A DNA stretch of 64,000 bases from Leishmania donovani (lineage: Eukaryota; Euglenozoa; Kinetoplastea; Trypanosomatida; Trypanosomatidae): NCBI RefSeq assembly GCF_000227135.1, contig NC_018237.1, forward strand, positions 1 through 64,000, written 5' to 3'. This document shows, piece by piece, positions 21,903 through 32,364 of the stretch. Positions within the stretch are counted from its first letter, which is position 1; each line of letters begins with the position of its first letter. A program made the position numbers and the translations under genes. The notes beneath the pieces were generated by a model that saw only the letters and a program-made list of their open reading frames with translations, was not told the origin of the DNA and made no database searches.

Positions 21903-22335
21903 GAATGCCGAACCATCTGCAGTGGTGACCGGGTCAAGTGCCTACGACATACGGGGAGGTGAGCGCGGTGTATCCCTACCGCTGTCAGAAGCCACGTCCT
22001 GGATGGCGTTTTCTCGGATCGAGCTGCGACAGCAAATATGCTTGCGCCATCCATGTGATAGGTAGAATGCCAGCGCAACTCGAGCGTATCCCACCTGTTC
22101 CTCGCTGCCTGCTGGTGAGAGAAGCCTGCGCCCCCTCGAGGGGGTGCACTAGGTAGCGATCGGCGAGGCGGGGGCGGGTAGAGTTTGAGGTAGAGGTCGT
22201 GCTCCGATGGCTGAGGGCACTGCTGTAACGTGCGACCTCGGCTGCTTGGCACCGCGGAATGGGGCCTGTGACAAAGCCGGGTAGTGTGTAGATTAAATCA
22301 TGTTGTATGGGAGGACTGATCACGTGGCAAAAAAA
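21903..22335 (+). repeat. SIDER-like degenerate retroposon, copy 1
   Basis: Shares ordered blocks with the sequence at 59953-60430. Both start with AATGCCGA-CCA, continue with CCTACGACAT, share an AGCCTG block followed by GGTGCAC and a CGATCGG/CGACCGG block, then GCTGTAACG, CGGCTGCT and ATGGGGCCTG, and finally CATGTTGT with an ATCACG/CTCACG end. This copy ends in A and T runs at 22329-22352. A size near 430 bp, high divergence, and position in a spacer downstream of a gene fit the short interspersed degenerate retroposons of Leishmania. The name is inferred from these traits, not from a database match. Confidence 0.6.
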
Positions 22336-22979
22336 ATGTTTTTTTTTTTTTGCTTCGCGATGGTGGGAGGATGTGGCGCAAAGAGAGAGACAGACTAGAA
22401 GAGAGTGAGGTAGTGTGTGTGGAAAGCGTCTACTATGTCTGTGCATGTGTGTCTGTGTGCTGCGTTTGCTCGTACCTGAGGGCGTGTCTCTCTCTTCCTA
22501 TCTCTTCGCGCCGCCGTTGCCGGCGGGGCCCAGCGGCGACAACAACAGAGGGAAAGATCCGCGTGGATGTTGGCTAATAACCACCAAGCAAGAACATCCA
22601 AATACGCAAGAAGAAGTGAACACATCAACGGGCGCCTCTTCGCTTTGCTCCCCGGGGCGCGCATCTCATTCCACGTTGCACTTGCTTCACCTTCCCCGCC
22701 CCGCCCCGCCCCCCCCCCCCGCGCCCCAGATCTGTTGGAACAAATCCTAGCGAGACGAGGTAACAGGCGTGTAGCGGCCACACAAGGCTAAGGAATGCAT
22801 ATGGATGTTGAATGACAGTGAATGCTCTGCACTCGTGCTGGGTGCAGACGAGTAAAGAGCCGAGCACAAGCACCCCATGATCTGCGCAAACAAAGACGCG
22901 TGCGCGTGTAGAGAAGAGATCTGTGACCGACGGCGGCAGCGCCATCACCTCCTTTGGTCTCGCACGTTTTACTTCTTGA

Positions 22980-23960
22980 GAGCAAGTCATCGACGACGCC
23001 GAAGACGAATAGAAGCGTGTTAGCCTACATGCCCGAGGCTCAGCACCTCAATGAAGTCGGGAGGGCTACGCACAATGCTACGAATACGAGGTACACGACG
23101 GCACCATTGGATACCAGCGAGGACGAGCAGCAATTCAGCCGCACGGATGCAGCAGAGACGAGCTGCACGCAGTTGGTTGGGTATACAGATCCCAGCTACG
23201 GTTGCGGCACCTCGTACGCGCCGCCGCCAGCTCGCAGTCGTGCCGGTGAGCCGCTGTGACTGTAACACTTACTAGTACTATCCGGATGGAAGCGCCCACC
23301 CGTACGGGCACGCTGCTGCTGTGGAGGCGCCTCGCCAAGTTGCTCCATTTCCCGCTGCCGCTTCTTAAGGTAGAGCTGTAGCCGAGGTCCCAGTGGAGGA
23401 TGTCGCACTGTCGCCGGAGTCTATGAAGGTCGCCCTTGCGCCTGCGATCCCACGTGGGACAACCACGTTGGCCGTCGACACGCCGCTGGAGAGTTTTGCG
23501 GAGATATGCAGGTGTGATTCACGACTGAGTAGTCGGCGACGCCGATGCCGCGGTTGTGTCGGCGCAAGCTTTTCTACTCTCTGATGCTCTACGTGAAGCC
23601 TTGGTGCGTGGCCGCTGCACACCGGCGTCCACTTCCTCATAAAGGTTACAACGAGTACCGTAGCTGCGCTGGCGTACGAGAGACGGTAAGCGAGCAGCTC
23701 GCGCTGCCGAGGGACGCTGCTGTGCTTGCCCTGCGCGTTGCATAGGGATAGCGACATGTGGGTGAAGCGCTAAAGCCATAGGCCAACGTGCTGGGACAGT
23801 ACAATTGCCGGATGCAGATGTTTCTTACCTCTACTACGATGCTGCTAGCACACTTCTTGCTGATTCCCTGAGTCGGCTTGCGACTGGCTTTACGTGCTGC
23901 TGTACGCGTGCATGCTGACTCAGCACCACCGTGAGCTGGACATGCACGAGAGGGCCGCTG
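22980..23960 (+). pseudogene. Possible decayed protein-coding remnant, unassigned
   Basis: Three-frame reading shows protein-like pieces that switch frame: SRCDCNTY, stop, YYPDGSAHPYGHAAAVEAP (about 23250-23325), then VPVEDVALSPESMKVALAPA and TTTLAVDTPLESFAEICR (about 23387-23512), then LPDADVSYLYYDAASTLLAD (about 23808-23867). The pieces look coding in composition but contain stops and frame shifts. I do not recognise the family, and chance cannot be excluded. Confidence 0.3.
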
Positions 23961-25535
23961 GGTGAGACGAGGTATGATGATGTGAGTGTGTGTGTGGGGG
24001 GGGCGCAGCCCACGTTGTCTCAGCCATCGCTCTTGCGCTGCCAGTGATGCTCCCGAATTTGTTTCAACCCATTTCACGGAATGATGCGGGAAAAGCGCCC
24101 TCGCTTGCTGCCCACTCACTCACCTGTCTCTCGCATGTGATGTGGTAGCCGCCTCTCCTTCCACAGTTTATGCACGTTTGGGTGCTGTGCTCGGGCTGTG
24201 TTTGTTAGGGTAGACACGGGTGGCGTGGCGATGCCTCCCTCTAGCACTGTCGCTGAGCGTGTGCCTGTGAGCGTGCTCGAATGTGATGCACGCACGCCCG
24301 CGTGTGATTCTCACTCCCTTTTTTCTCTGCTGTGGCCGATTCGATTCTGTGTCTCTCCCTAGCTCCCATTATCTCCAGCTTCCGCTTGTACCGCTCTTTG
24401 GCGAGCGGGGGTACGTCTTGTCCCCACCCCTCGATGGATGCGTTTGATAACGGGCGCGTACGTCTGTGGGTGCTCTTGTTCTCTTCATAGTTGTGGCGGC
24501 TGTGGTTCGCCTTCGGAGGCTCTTGGCCGTGTCGTTCGGCGCCCGTTTCGTTTACGCGCTTCCATCCTCTTCCCTGCATTTCTTACTTCTGCCGACGTTG
24601 AAGTGATGACTGGTTGCCACTGCCGCAGCCACCGCTGACAGCCCTGTCTTTGTTCCATTCGACTTTGTTTATTCTTTACCCCCTTTTGGTTTCGCGCTTT
24701 ACTTTTACCGTTCCAGCTACCAGATCATCTCATGCCTCTCCTCTGCGCTGGTGGCGTCAGCACTGCTCTCGCCATCCTCCGTTCCTCTTCCCCCCCCCTC
24801 TCTGTATCTGCAGATGGTATGCGGGTGCGGCCGTGTCGCATATGTCGCGCTCATTTCACTTTTTTCTGCACCTTCTCTGCGTGTGCGTGGGTGTTGTTTT
24901 CCTTCTTTGCGGCGCCGCTGCACCTCCGTCTTTTGCTCTGTATGTTTGACGATGCGGCGTCCTCGCTGCGTTGACGCCCCCGCCGTAGACCTCTCTGCCG
25001 CTTATCGGCATCGCAGTGTCGTTTATATCGCATCGGGAAAAGAATAAACGTAGAACCACGAAAAAAAAAACTGTACGACTGAATCATGCGTGTGCAGGTT
25101 TGTGCGCGATGACTCATACACAGAGATGCATGCCAACGGCTACTAAAGCGCACTTGACTGAAATAGTGTGCCGTAGCCACTCTTCTCAAGAGGACCAAGC
25201 ACCCCCTTCCTCCCCTTTTCCCTTTCCACTCTCCCCTCGACTGCCTTTAACAACGATGCGTTCTGACGCAATCAATCATGTGTATACACACATACTCATG
25301 CACACACGTATACATACTCTCCCTTGATTCCACGCTACTGCACAGCTGCATCTTGTCGCATAGGCTTTAGCAGAGGAGTGTTGATGGCGCGCCTTTTTCT
25401 GCTTGTGACGAACCTCTGAATCACCTGATACTTTATGGTGTGCTTGTGTATGTCTGTACACCTCTACCCCCTCTCACGATAAAACTCACGCACCCCACGC
25501 ACTGCTGCACTGTCGAACTTACAAACTCGAGAAAG

Positions 25536-26774
25536 ATGATACACGTGGGCAACTGCTATATTCCGTGGGAAGTGTTCACGCTCGCGGAGCTGCGCGCTGT
25601 CTCTTGCCAAATTGTCTTACTCGCCATTTGGGGTGCTGTGGTGGGCCCACTTTGCCGCCGCGGCGTTGCTGGGGTCGCTTTCTTGGCTTGCTACACGGTC
25701 GGCATGTTCTTCTTCCAACGGCGCCTCGCCTCCGGACTCCCGGTGCGCTTTCTTTCTCTGCGTGCATGGCGGTCGTCGCCCGAAAACTTCAGAAAGACGT
25801 CGGCGTTCCTGAAGGCGCTGAAATCAAAGACACCCGCTGCCGGTGTTTCAGCGGAGGGATTTGGTGCGCGCCCGGTTGTGGTGATGACCGGTGGAGAACG
25901 TGGAATCGGCGAAGAGGTTGTGCACCAGCTTCTGCGCGAGGGCGTGGACGTTATCCTTTGCTGCCCATTCGAAGCGGAGGCGCTGCGCACCATCGCGAGG
26001 CTGAAAGCTTGCGTCTCGAATTCGCGGGTGCATTTTGCGAAGCTGGACCTCAACGACGAGGAAAGTGTGCGCGGGTGTGCCGCGGAGGTGCTGGGTATGA
26101 CGCCGCGGATTGACGTGCTCATCAACAACGCCGGATTGGTCAGCCCGTTCGCGTACAGGCTGAACAAGCGCGGCTACGAGGTGGTACTGTCGATCAACTT
26201 TCTCGGCCACGTTCTCTTCACAGAGCTCCTGCTGGAGCGGGTGAAGGCAAGTGGCCCCTCCCGCATTGTCAACGTGGCATCGCTCATGCATCTCGATGCG
26301 TGTGTGCCAGGTCCATGCAAGACCGCGCTCGACGTCATGGCCGCCAACTGCGACCCCACATCACCCCATCACACGCACAACTACAGCCTTTCGAAGTTGC
26401 TCCTCGTGTGCTACACCCGCGATTTGGCGAGGCATCTCCGCGGAACGGACACTGCGGTGGTAGCGCTGCACCCGGGTGTGGTGCTCACGGACATCTACGC
26501 CTTTGGGGCCATCTTTATGAAGGCCTTCTTACGGACAGTGTTCAAGTTTCCTGGTGAGGGCGCCGAGGTGGTCCTCTACTGCGCCTTGGCGGACAATATT
26601 CGCAGTGGATCTTTCTACGCGGACTGCGCGGAGTACAACAGTCTCCTCTCTCCGCTCGCTGTCGATGACGCACACAACGAGCGCCTCCGACGCGTGCTGC
26701 TGCGCTACTTTGCACTGGACGGCTCCAAGCCGACTGGCAAGTTGCTAGCGGATGTCGTGCAGTCGACGCCGTGA
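25536..26774 (+). CDS. Membrane-anchored short-chain dehydrogenase/reductase (retinol dehydrogenase-like)
   Basis: 412 residues counted from the ATG at 25536. The frame is open further upstream, but only through UTR-like sequence. The N-terminus carries one or two hydrophobic helices (about residues 20-66), suggesting an ER or lipid-droplet anchor facing the cytosol. The NAD(P)-binding Rossmann domain follows: TGGERGIG at about 118-125 (the TGxxxGIG cofactor loop), NNAG at about 197-200, the catalytic Ser in NVASL near 246, and the YSLSK active-site pair at about 283-287. A substrate-side PGVVLTDIY segment comes afterwards. The layout resembles the retinol dehydrogenase / WWOX-like branch of the SDR superfamily. 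The substrate cannot be read from sequence; a lipid-derived alcohol or ketone is a guess. Confidence 0.85.
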   Translation: MIHVGNCYIPWEVFTLAELRAVSCQIVLLAIWGAVVGPLCRRGVAGVAFLACYTVGMFFFQRRLASGLPVRFLSLRAWRSSPENFRKTSAFLKALKSKTPAAGVSAEGFGARPVVVMTGGERGIGEEVVHQLLREGVDVILCCPFEAEALRTIARLKACVSNSRVHFAKLDLNDEESVRGCAAEVLGMTPRIDVLINNAGLVSPFAYRLNKRGYEVVLSINFLGHVLFTELLLERVKASGPSRIVNVASLMHLDACVPGPCKTALDVMAANCDPTSPHHTHNYSLSKLLLVCYTRDLARHLRGTDTAVVALHPGVVLTDIYAFGAIFMKAFLRTVFKFPGEGAEVVLYCALADNIRSGSFYADCAEYNSLLSPLAVDDAHNERLRRVLLRYFALDGSKPTGKLLADVVQSTP

Positions 26775-28019
26775 TCGGCGGTGCACGAAACTCCGCGTCT
26801 GATGAACCGGCGGCGGCGGTATGCACAACAAAGGTGCTATGTGCACAATTCCGAAGCCTACTCTTCTCCCCACCCATCAAACTCAGCATACGGCGCTGCA
26901 TGGATGCGGGATGGGCAAGGCACTTCAAAGAAATGCTCCGCATGTTCCTTATGCTGGCAGGGTCGGCGATCGTTCTGCGGCGCCAGAGGACTGCGGCGAC
27001 AAGAGCAATAATACTTGCGTTTTACTCTCCCGTCTGTTGTCCCTTCTTTAATTCGTCCCCATCTCATCTTTCTTTCTTAACGTTCATGTGCATATAGACA
27101 CTGAACACTCCGCCTTTTCCACCAAGTCTTTCCATGTTGTTTCTCTCGTTTTTTGTGTATGTTCTTTCACTGATATTGGTTCTTGCCCTACACGACCTGG
27201 TCCTCTCTTTTAGACCAAGCTATGTGCACCTCTCTCTCGTTGTATCTCTCCCTCCCTCTCATTGACCGTGCGGTCTCTCAAAAGTGTGACCGGGTCGTAT
27301 AATGTGGCAGTGCGCGTGGTCGACATGCAGTTGGCTGCTTTTGCGCAGGATGGAAGTATTGGCATCGCAGATCAGTGCAGACGGAGAGGAGATGTGCGGC
27401 TCACACGAACACTGGTGCACCTTACTTTCATTGCGTGCCTCTTCCCCCTCCTGTGCGAGGTGGCCGAGCGCATGAGCCGGCACTGACCGTTCAACAGTTT
27501 TGGGTACTGAAAGCAAAACAAATATAAGCATACACGAAGTTATCCATCAATGCATTAGGTGATTGACGTGCCATTGATGAACAGTGTCACACGCCCTCTT
27601 TGGCGGCAGACACACGATAGCGAATTGGCGCTGTAAGAGCCTTCGTCGTCGAGTTGACACGCCGCCTTTCCTCCCTCTCCTGCTCTGTTTGATGCGTCCC
27701 TTCCCTCGAGATATCATACACGTGCGCATCTATGCAATCCACGGCTTCGCGGATCTTCTTTTGTGTTCTCCTTTTCTCTCCCTGCTACCTCTTCCTGCCG
27801 CCAACTTGCTTGGCTGTCCGTCTTTGCCGGTGGTGGGGGTGGACGTGCCATGGCGGCACTGTGCTCGCCGTTTTTCTCTCTCCCACACTCGATGCTGTGT
27901 AGACACCGCCCATCTGGAGCTCAAGCCAAACGATCACTGACACCCACACACTCACACACACCACTACTCGGGCACAAACCCTTGCACTGCCTCCTGTTGC
28001 TCAATTTCTCCCCTAAAGT
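26775..28019. other. Spacer between dehydrogenase and SRP40-like genes
   Basis: 1.2 kb with no gene visible. C/T-rich sequence at 27660-27700, 27740-27800 and 27870-28015 precedes the next ATG. Confidence 0.5.
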
Positions 28020-28793
28020 ATGTCTCGCGCCGTTGACCATCTCGTGGCGGAGTACCTCGCTGAGGAGCACCCACGCGTAGCGAGGGCTTTGCGGAAGGAC
28101 GCGCCATCGACGGCGCCACCGTTGCGCTCCCCCTTCGGCAAGAAGAGCCTGCAAGAAGTCGTGATGGCGTATCGTGTGCAGAAGACCACTCCTGCAGCAG
28201 TGGGCAACGGCGCCAGCTCCGAAGATGACGAGGCGCAACGCGCATCGCAAAAGACTGCGAAGACGTCGTCACCATCGCCGATCCCGAAGCCGACAGCAAG
28301 GAAGGTGCCGATCGCTGACAGTGACAGCGATGACGAGTCGGTGACGAGACCGGCGGCCAAGAAGACGCCGCCGAAGTACGCTCCGAAGAAGGCGGCCGTG
28401 TACAGCGACAGTTCCGACGAAGACGAGCCCGTGCCAAAGAACTCGAGTGCTAGTAAGATGCCTGCGCCTCGTGCAGAGGATGTGCCGGCGCAGAAGGCGG
28501 TGAGGACGGAGTCAGAAGGTGCGGCGCGACGCACGCCTCATCACCTCAACGAGGACGGCACCTTCCGTCGTTTCCAGCGCATCGACCCAGCCAAGGTGAC
28601 GTTCGACGCCGATGCCTTGCGTGACAACCGCCCAGGTAGGGAGCACCTCGTGCTGCGCCAGAACCAGGAGATGATGCGCACCAAGGGCAAAGGCTTCAAT
28701 AAGCTGAAGCAGAAGAACAAGGGAAAGTTCTACGGCGCTGGCGTCGACCTCAGCGTGCGCGCCTACCAGTTCCCTGATAGCGACGACGATTAG
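28020..28793 (+). CDS. SRP40/Nopp140-like nucleolar phosphoprotein
   Basis: 257 residues. The N-terminal stretch (residues 4-25, AVDHLVAEYLAEEHPRVARA) looks like the LisH-type helix pair at the start of Nopp140/Srp40. The middle (about 65-165) is low complexity with acidic Ser clusters such as DSDSDDE and SDSSDEDE, likely casein kinase 2 sites, between Lys/Pro/Ala-rich stretches. The C-terminal 45 residues, with KGKGFNKLKQKNKGKFYGAG then VDLSVRAYQF, match the SRP40 C-terminal domain (basic patch, Y-G-G/A-G, then a short hydrophobic strand). Srp40/Nopp140 chaperone snoRNPs in the nucleolus and Cajal bodies. This version is much shorter than animal Nopp140, with only about two acidic repeats. 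The call rests mainly on the C-terminal domain. Confidence 0.7.
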   Translation: MSRAVDHLVAEYLAEEHPRVARALRKDAPSTAPPLRSPFGKKSLQEVVMAYRVQKTTPAAVGNGASSEDDEAQRASQKTAKTSSPSPIPKPTARKVPIADSDSDDESVTRPAAKKTPPKYAPKKAAVYSDSSDEDEPVPKNSSASKMPAPRAEDVPAQKAVRTESEGAARRTPHHLNEDGTFRRFQRIDPAKVTFDADALRDNRPGREHLVLRQNQEMMRTKGKGFNKLKQKNKGKFYGAGVDLSVRAYQFPDSDDD

Positions 28794-29848
28794 GTGATTG
28801 TGCAGACGTGGGCTTTGGTGCACGACGAAGACGCGGATGGGCAAGGAAAGAGCAGAGAGAGGAGAGGCTGGCGCAGTGTGATGCAGCTGCTTTACTTCGC
28901 GGCGTCGCTTAGGGTTGCTGCGGTGACGCTGCTCTGTCGCCGTGTATTCACAGCTTGGAAGTTTTTTAAGCGTCAGAGCGCGTGCGCACTTGCCTAGCTC
29001 TGGCTCTCTCCCTCTTGACCGTATTCGCCTGTGAAAGGGCGTCCTCGTCTTTTGCCCCCCCCCCTCCCCCCATACGCTTAGACACGTGCACCTGTTGTTC
29101 AAGTGGAGCTCCTCCACACCTCTCCCCCTTTTTCCGCCGATTAACACTTCCCCGACGCTGGTAAGCATCCCTGTGTGTGAGACAAAACAAAAAGAAACCT
29201 TGATGGAGTGGCGTTGCTGCAAGGCAGGGTCGTGGCGGCACAGCGCGTGCGCTCGCATCTGTGTATGTGTCTCGATACTGAATATGCCTGCGTGGGTGGG
29301 CGTATTTATTACTTGCCTCTTTGGCGGTCAGAGGCGGCGGGGGGCATGATTGTCTACTTGCCTCCTTGATGCTCTCCTGGTATACTGCGGGCTTGCTCAC
29401 CAGACATCGTTTTTGTCTAGCGTGCGTCTGCCGGCTTGCAGCTGCCATGCTGATGTGCCACGGACACACCCAGCCACGATGCATGCTGTGTGCGGGGACC
29501 AACGGCTGCTGCGCTTGCTTTCTCGTCCTTTTTTACCTGTCATCGCCTTTGCTTGCTGAACGGCCCCGCCTCCGCTCTCTCTCTCTCGCTGTTTGCCTCC
29601 ATGATGTGTCGTTCACTGCCTTTACACGCGCACATGCGCTCACGTGCACGTCCTACCCCTCTTTCTTCACCTCACTCATTGCAACCGCTGCCCAATCTGA
29701 CCCGTGCGGGTTACGGTGGCCGCGGCAACCAAGCAGTCGCTCTTTCTTTCCTCCCTTCCACGCGCATCGGGCCGACGACGTGGTCGTGTGATCCGTCATC
29801 GGCAGCGACCCACGCGTACGCGCGTGCAAACGCAAATCGAGTCTGAAG
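28794..29848. other. Spacer between SRP40-like gene and CIAO1
   Basis: 1.05 kb with no gene visible. Contains a C run at about 29057-29070 and strong pyrimidine sequence at 29578-29600 and 29738-29759. Confidence 0.5.
29738..29805 (+). promoter_or_regulatory. Candidate polypyrimidine tract and trans-splice acceptor for CIAO1
   Basis: A 22-base C/T tract at 29738-29759 is followed downstream by an AG at 29804-29805, about 43 bases before the ATG. Predicted from sequence only. Confidence 0.35.
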
Positions 29849-31036
29849 ATGGAGGGATCCAGGACGAGTGACGGCACGGCGCTGGCGACAGCGCCACCCT
29901 TGCTGCTGCCCAGCAGCGCTCCGCAAGGTGTGCAGGTACGGAGGACTGCGGCGCTCAGAGGTCACAAAGATCGCGTCTGGTGCGTGCGCTGGTGCCCCAC
30001 GGCCCCTGTGCTCGCCTCGTGCTCCGGTGACACCACTGTCAAGTTTTGGGGTCGCAGTCGGTCCGCGGAGAACGGCTGTGAGGCGTGGACGTGCCTCGGC
30101 ACCTTGGAAGGGGAGCATAGTCGCACCATTCGTCACATCAGCTGGAGTCCCAGCGGTGAATACATTTCGTGTGCTTCGTTCGACCACACAGCTACTGTGT
30201 GGCGGCGCAACGGCGGCGACGACGGGTACGGCTTCGAGATCGAGGGCGTTCTGGACGGGCACGAGAGTGAAGTGAAGTGTGTCGAGTGGGCGACCGACAG
30301 CATGCTCGTCACGAGCGCGCGCGATCGTACAGCGTGGATTTGGGAGCGCGTGGATGAAGGCGAATACGAATGCGGCGGTGTCTTGACGGGGCACGCACAG
30401 GACGTTAAGCACTGCCAGTTTGTGCTGCCACACAACGATGGCGACGTTCCGCTAGTCGTGACGTGCGGGTACGATGATACAATCAAGGTGTGGTCCGAGG
30501 GGCACCACCACGATGACTGGCAGTGTGTGCAGACGATGGCGGCGCACGAGGCCACCGTCTGGGCCACAGCCCTCCAGAAACTCGAGGTGCCGATGGAGCT
30601 GGTCAGGGCGTCTCACGCCAGTCATGCGCCTCTGCCCCAGCCTTTGCTCTGCAGCTGCTCAGACGATCTGTCCATCATCTTCTGGAAGCGCGACGCCGAG
30701 GGCAGGTTCGTGGAAGCCGCCCGCATCTCTGGCTTTGCAGAGCGCTCTTTGTTCGACGTGGACTGGGCACCGCACAACGCACCAGTGGTGGCCTGCGCCA
30801 GCGGTGACAACAGCTTCTCGCTTCTGGGTGTCTACGAGGATGAAACGGGCGTGCACACCTGCACTCTGGCGCGCGTCGCGGATGCGCACTTGGCGGATGT
30901 CAACAGCGTCAGCTTCGCTTCTCAAGGGACCCTCACAGCGTGCAACGCGGAGGGCGAAAAGACAGGCATACTGCTGGCCACTGCTGGCGATGACAACGTG
31001 ATCCACCTGTGGACCGTGTCCGCGGAGACGGAGTGA
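29849..31036 (+). CDS. CIAO1 (Cia1) WD40 protein of cytosolic Fe-S assembly
   Basis: 395 residues folding as a seven-blade WD40 propeller. Successive blades are visible: GHKDRVWCVRWCPTAPVLAS with GDTTVKFW (about residues 35-67), HISWSPSGEYISCASFDHTA with TVWRR, GHESEVKCVEWATDSMLVTS with DRTAWIWER, GHAQDVKHCQF with GYDDTIKVW, AHEATVWATAL with SDDLSIIFWKR, SLFDVDWAPHNAPVVACASG, and AHLADVNSVSF with AGDDNVIHLW. The regular xxDxTxxxWxR pattern and the short acidic linkers are typical of CIAO1/Cia1, which joins CIAO2B and MMS19 in the targeting complex for cytosolic and nuclear Fe-S proteins. CIAO1 is usually 330-340 residues; the extra length here is a 35-residue N-terminal leader and some loops. 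MMS19 lies upstream in the same cluster. Confidence 0.87.
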   Translation: MEGSRTSDGTALATAPPLLLPSSAPQGVQVRRTAALRGHKDRVWCVRWCPTAPVLASCSGDTTVKFWGRSRSAENGCEAWTCLGTLEGEHSRTIRHISWSPSGEYISCASFDHTATVWRRNGGDDGYGFEIEGVLDGHESEVKCVEWATDSMLVTSARDRTAWIWERVDEGEYECGGVLTGHAQDVKHCQFVLPHNDGDVPLVVTCGYDDTIKVWSEGHHHDDWQCVQTMAAHEATVWATALQKLEVPMELVRASHASHAPLPQPLLCSCSDDLSIIFWKRDAEGRFVEAARISGFAERSLFDVDWAPHNAPVVACASGDNSFSLLGVYEDETGVHTCTLARVADAHLADVNSVSFASQGTLTACNAEGEKTGILLATAGDDNVIHLWTVSAETE

Positions 31037-32364
31037 GTAACCCAACGCTGAAAAGCGAAAGACGTAAGGACAAGAAGTGATTTGTAAGAGGGAGAGGGTC
31101 GTGGAAAAACGAAAAAGAGTTGTATGTCGTGCGTAGGGGCCCGCGTGTTGCTGCCACTTTGCATCTTCCCACCTTCTTCCCTGTGCCTCCGGCTGCCGCA
31201 GCATCTCCGCCATGTGGTGTGCGGTTAAAGCACAAGTTGCGGGTGTCGCTCTGGCGTGCACCGTGAAGCACTCCTCCTCTCTCTTCCCACACGGTTCTCT
31301 TTCTCTGTCTTTCTGCGCTGTACCCATCGCACACATCGCCACCATCACCCGTGACAGTCGCCCGTTTCGCTTCGTTTAGTTTCCACTGCTTCATACAAGA
31401 GACAAAAATCAACGCCTCGCCTTTGCCCTCTCCCTCGCCCTCGCTCCCCCCCCCTCCCACACACACACACACAACCACCCGCCACAGGCCTTTTCTTTTC
31501 TGCGCCCCCCTCTCTTTTTGAGGTTTCCCTTCAATCGCACATCCTCGGCGTCCGCGTCTGTTGGCCTATCGCCGTCCTGTGTATCAGCTGTGGTGCTCTT
31601 CGCCGACCCCTGACCCAACGCCTCTTTTTCCTGTATCCTCCTCGCGCTCATTCCTCTACAAACCATTGTTGCTTGCCCCCTCCCCCTCCAGGGGCCGCAC
31701 TTTTCCACCGTGCTACCGCTGCACACGCACATACAAGCACGTACAAGGAACCAGCGTTTCAGCCTTACTATCATCGCCGCGTCCATCACCGTGCCTCGCG
31801 ATCTCTTCCCATATATAGTCGTCCTCTATAGTTTCATAGACACCGCCTGCTTTCTATTATTATTGTTTTAGCTTCTACCATCCCCTCTCTCCTTGTCCTT
31901 TCTGGCGTCTCTCTCTCCACTCTCTGCCGATCTGCTCACTGTGTTGTGCCTCCTCCGCCGTCTGTCCATCTCTCCGTATCGCTTCTCTGCTTCGGCGTCA
32001 AGCCCGACCTTCCACGCACAGAAAACGCACACCGCCACAGACAGAGATACCCACGCGCATCCTTCCAGCCGCACCCCCCAGTAACTCTCCCTCCTATAGA
32101 TATCCGTAGCAGGACACCCTCTTGTCTCTCTATCCGTTTCTATCCGACTCCGCTGCAATCGTACCCGTCTGCACGGAGAGGTAGGCCGGAAAGCATAGTT
32201 GCTCCCTTCAATACGCACACAAATAGAGGTTGCTAGCTTACTGACACTGCTTGTTTTCTTCCTCCAGCGAGCGCAGCTGTGTGCCGCAGCGCCATCTAGC
32301 GCATCACTCCCCCCTCCCCCTTCCCCTACACACGGGCGCCCACACGCAAGCGCATTGATCGAAA
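31037..32364. other. Spacer between CIAO1 and PSP1-domain gene
   Basis: 1.3 kb of C/T-rich sequence with no gene visible. A (CA)n run lies at about 31458-31471. Confidence 0.5.
32250..32267 (+). promoter_or_regulatory. Candidate polypyrimidine tract and trans-splice acceptor for PSP1-domain gene
   Basis: A T/C tract ends in CCTCCAG, with the AG at 32266-32267, 97 bases before the ATG at 32365. It is one of the cleanest splice-acceptor-like sites in the window. Predicted from sequence only. Confidence 0.45.

Larger units (their letters stand above)
21466..25535. other. Long spacer upstream of the short-chain dehydrogenase gene
   Basis: 4 kb with no intact gene. It contains one SIDER-like repeat (about 21903-22335), a possible gene remnant (about 22980-23960), a short (TG)n run with G tract near 23980-24005, and C/T-rich sequence throughout 24600-25400 that likely supplies the trans-splicing signal for the next gene. 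Confidence 0.5.

Noticed and set aside
21417..21962. 181-codon frame after the WD40-like gene
   Set aside because: It overlaps the end of the real gene in another frame and runs into the SIDER-like repeat; hydrophobic composition reflects T-rich DNA.
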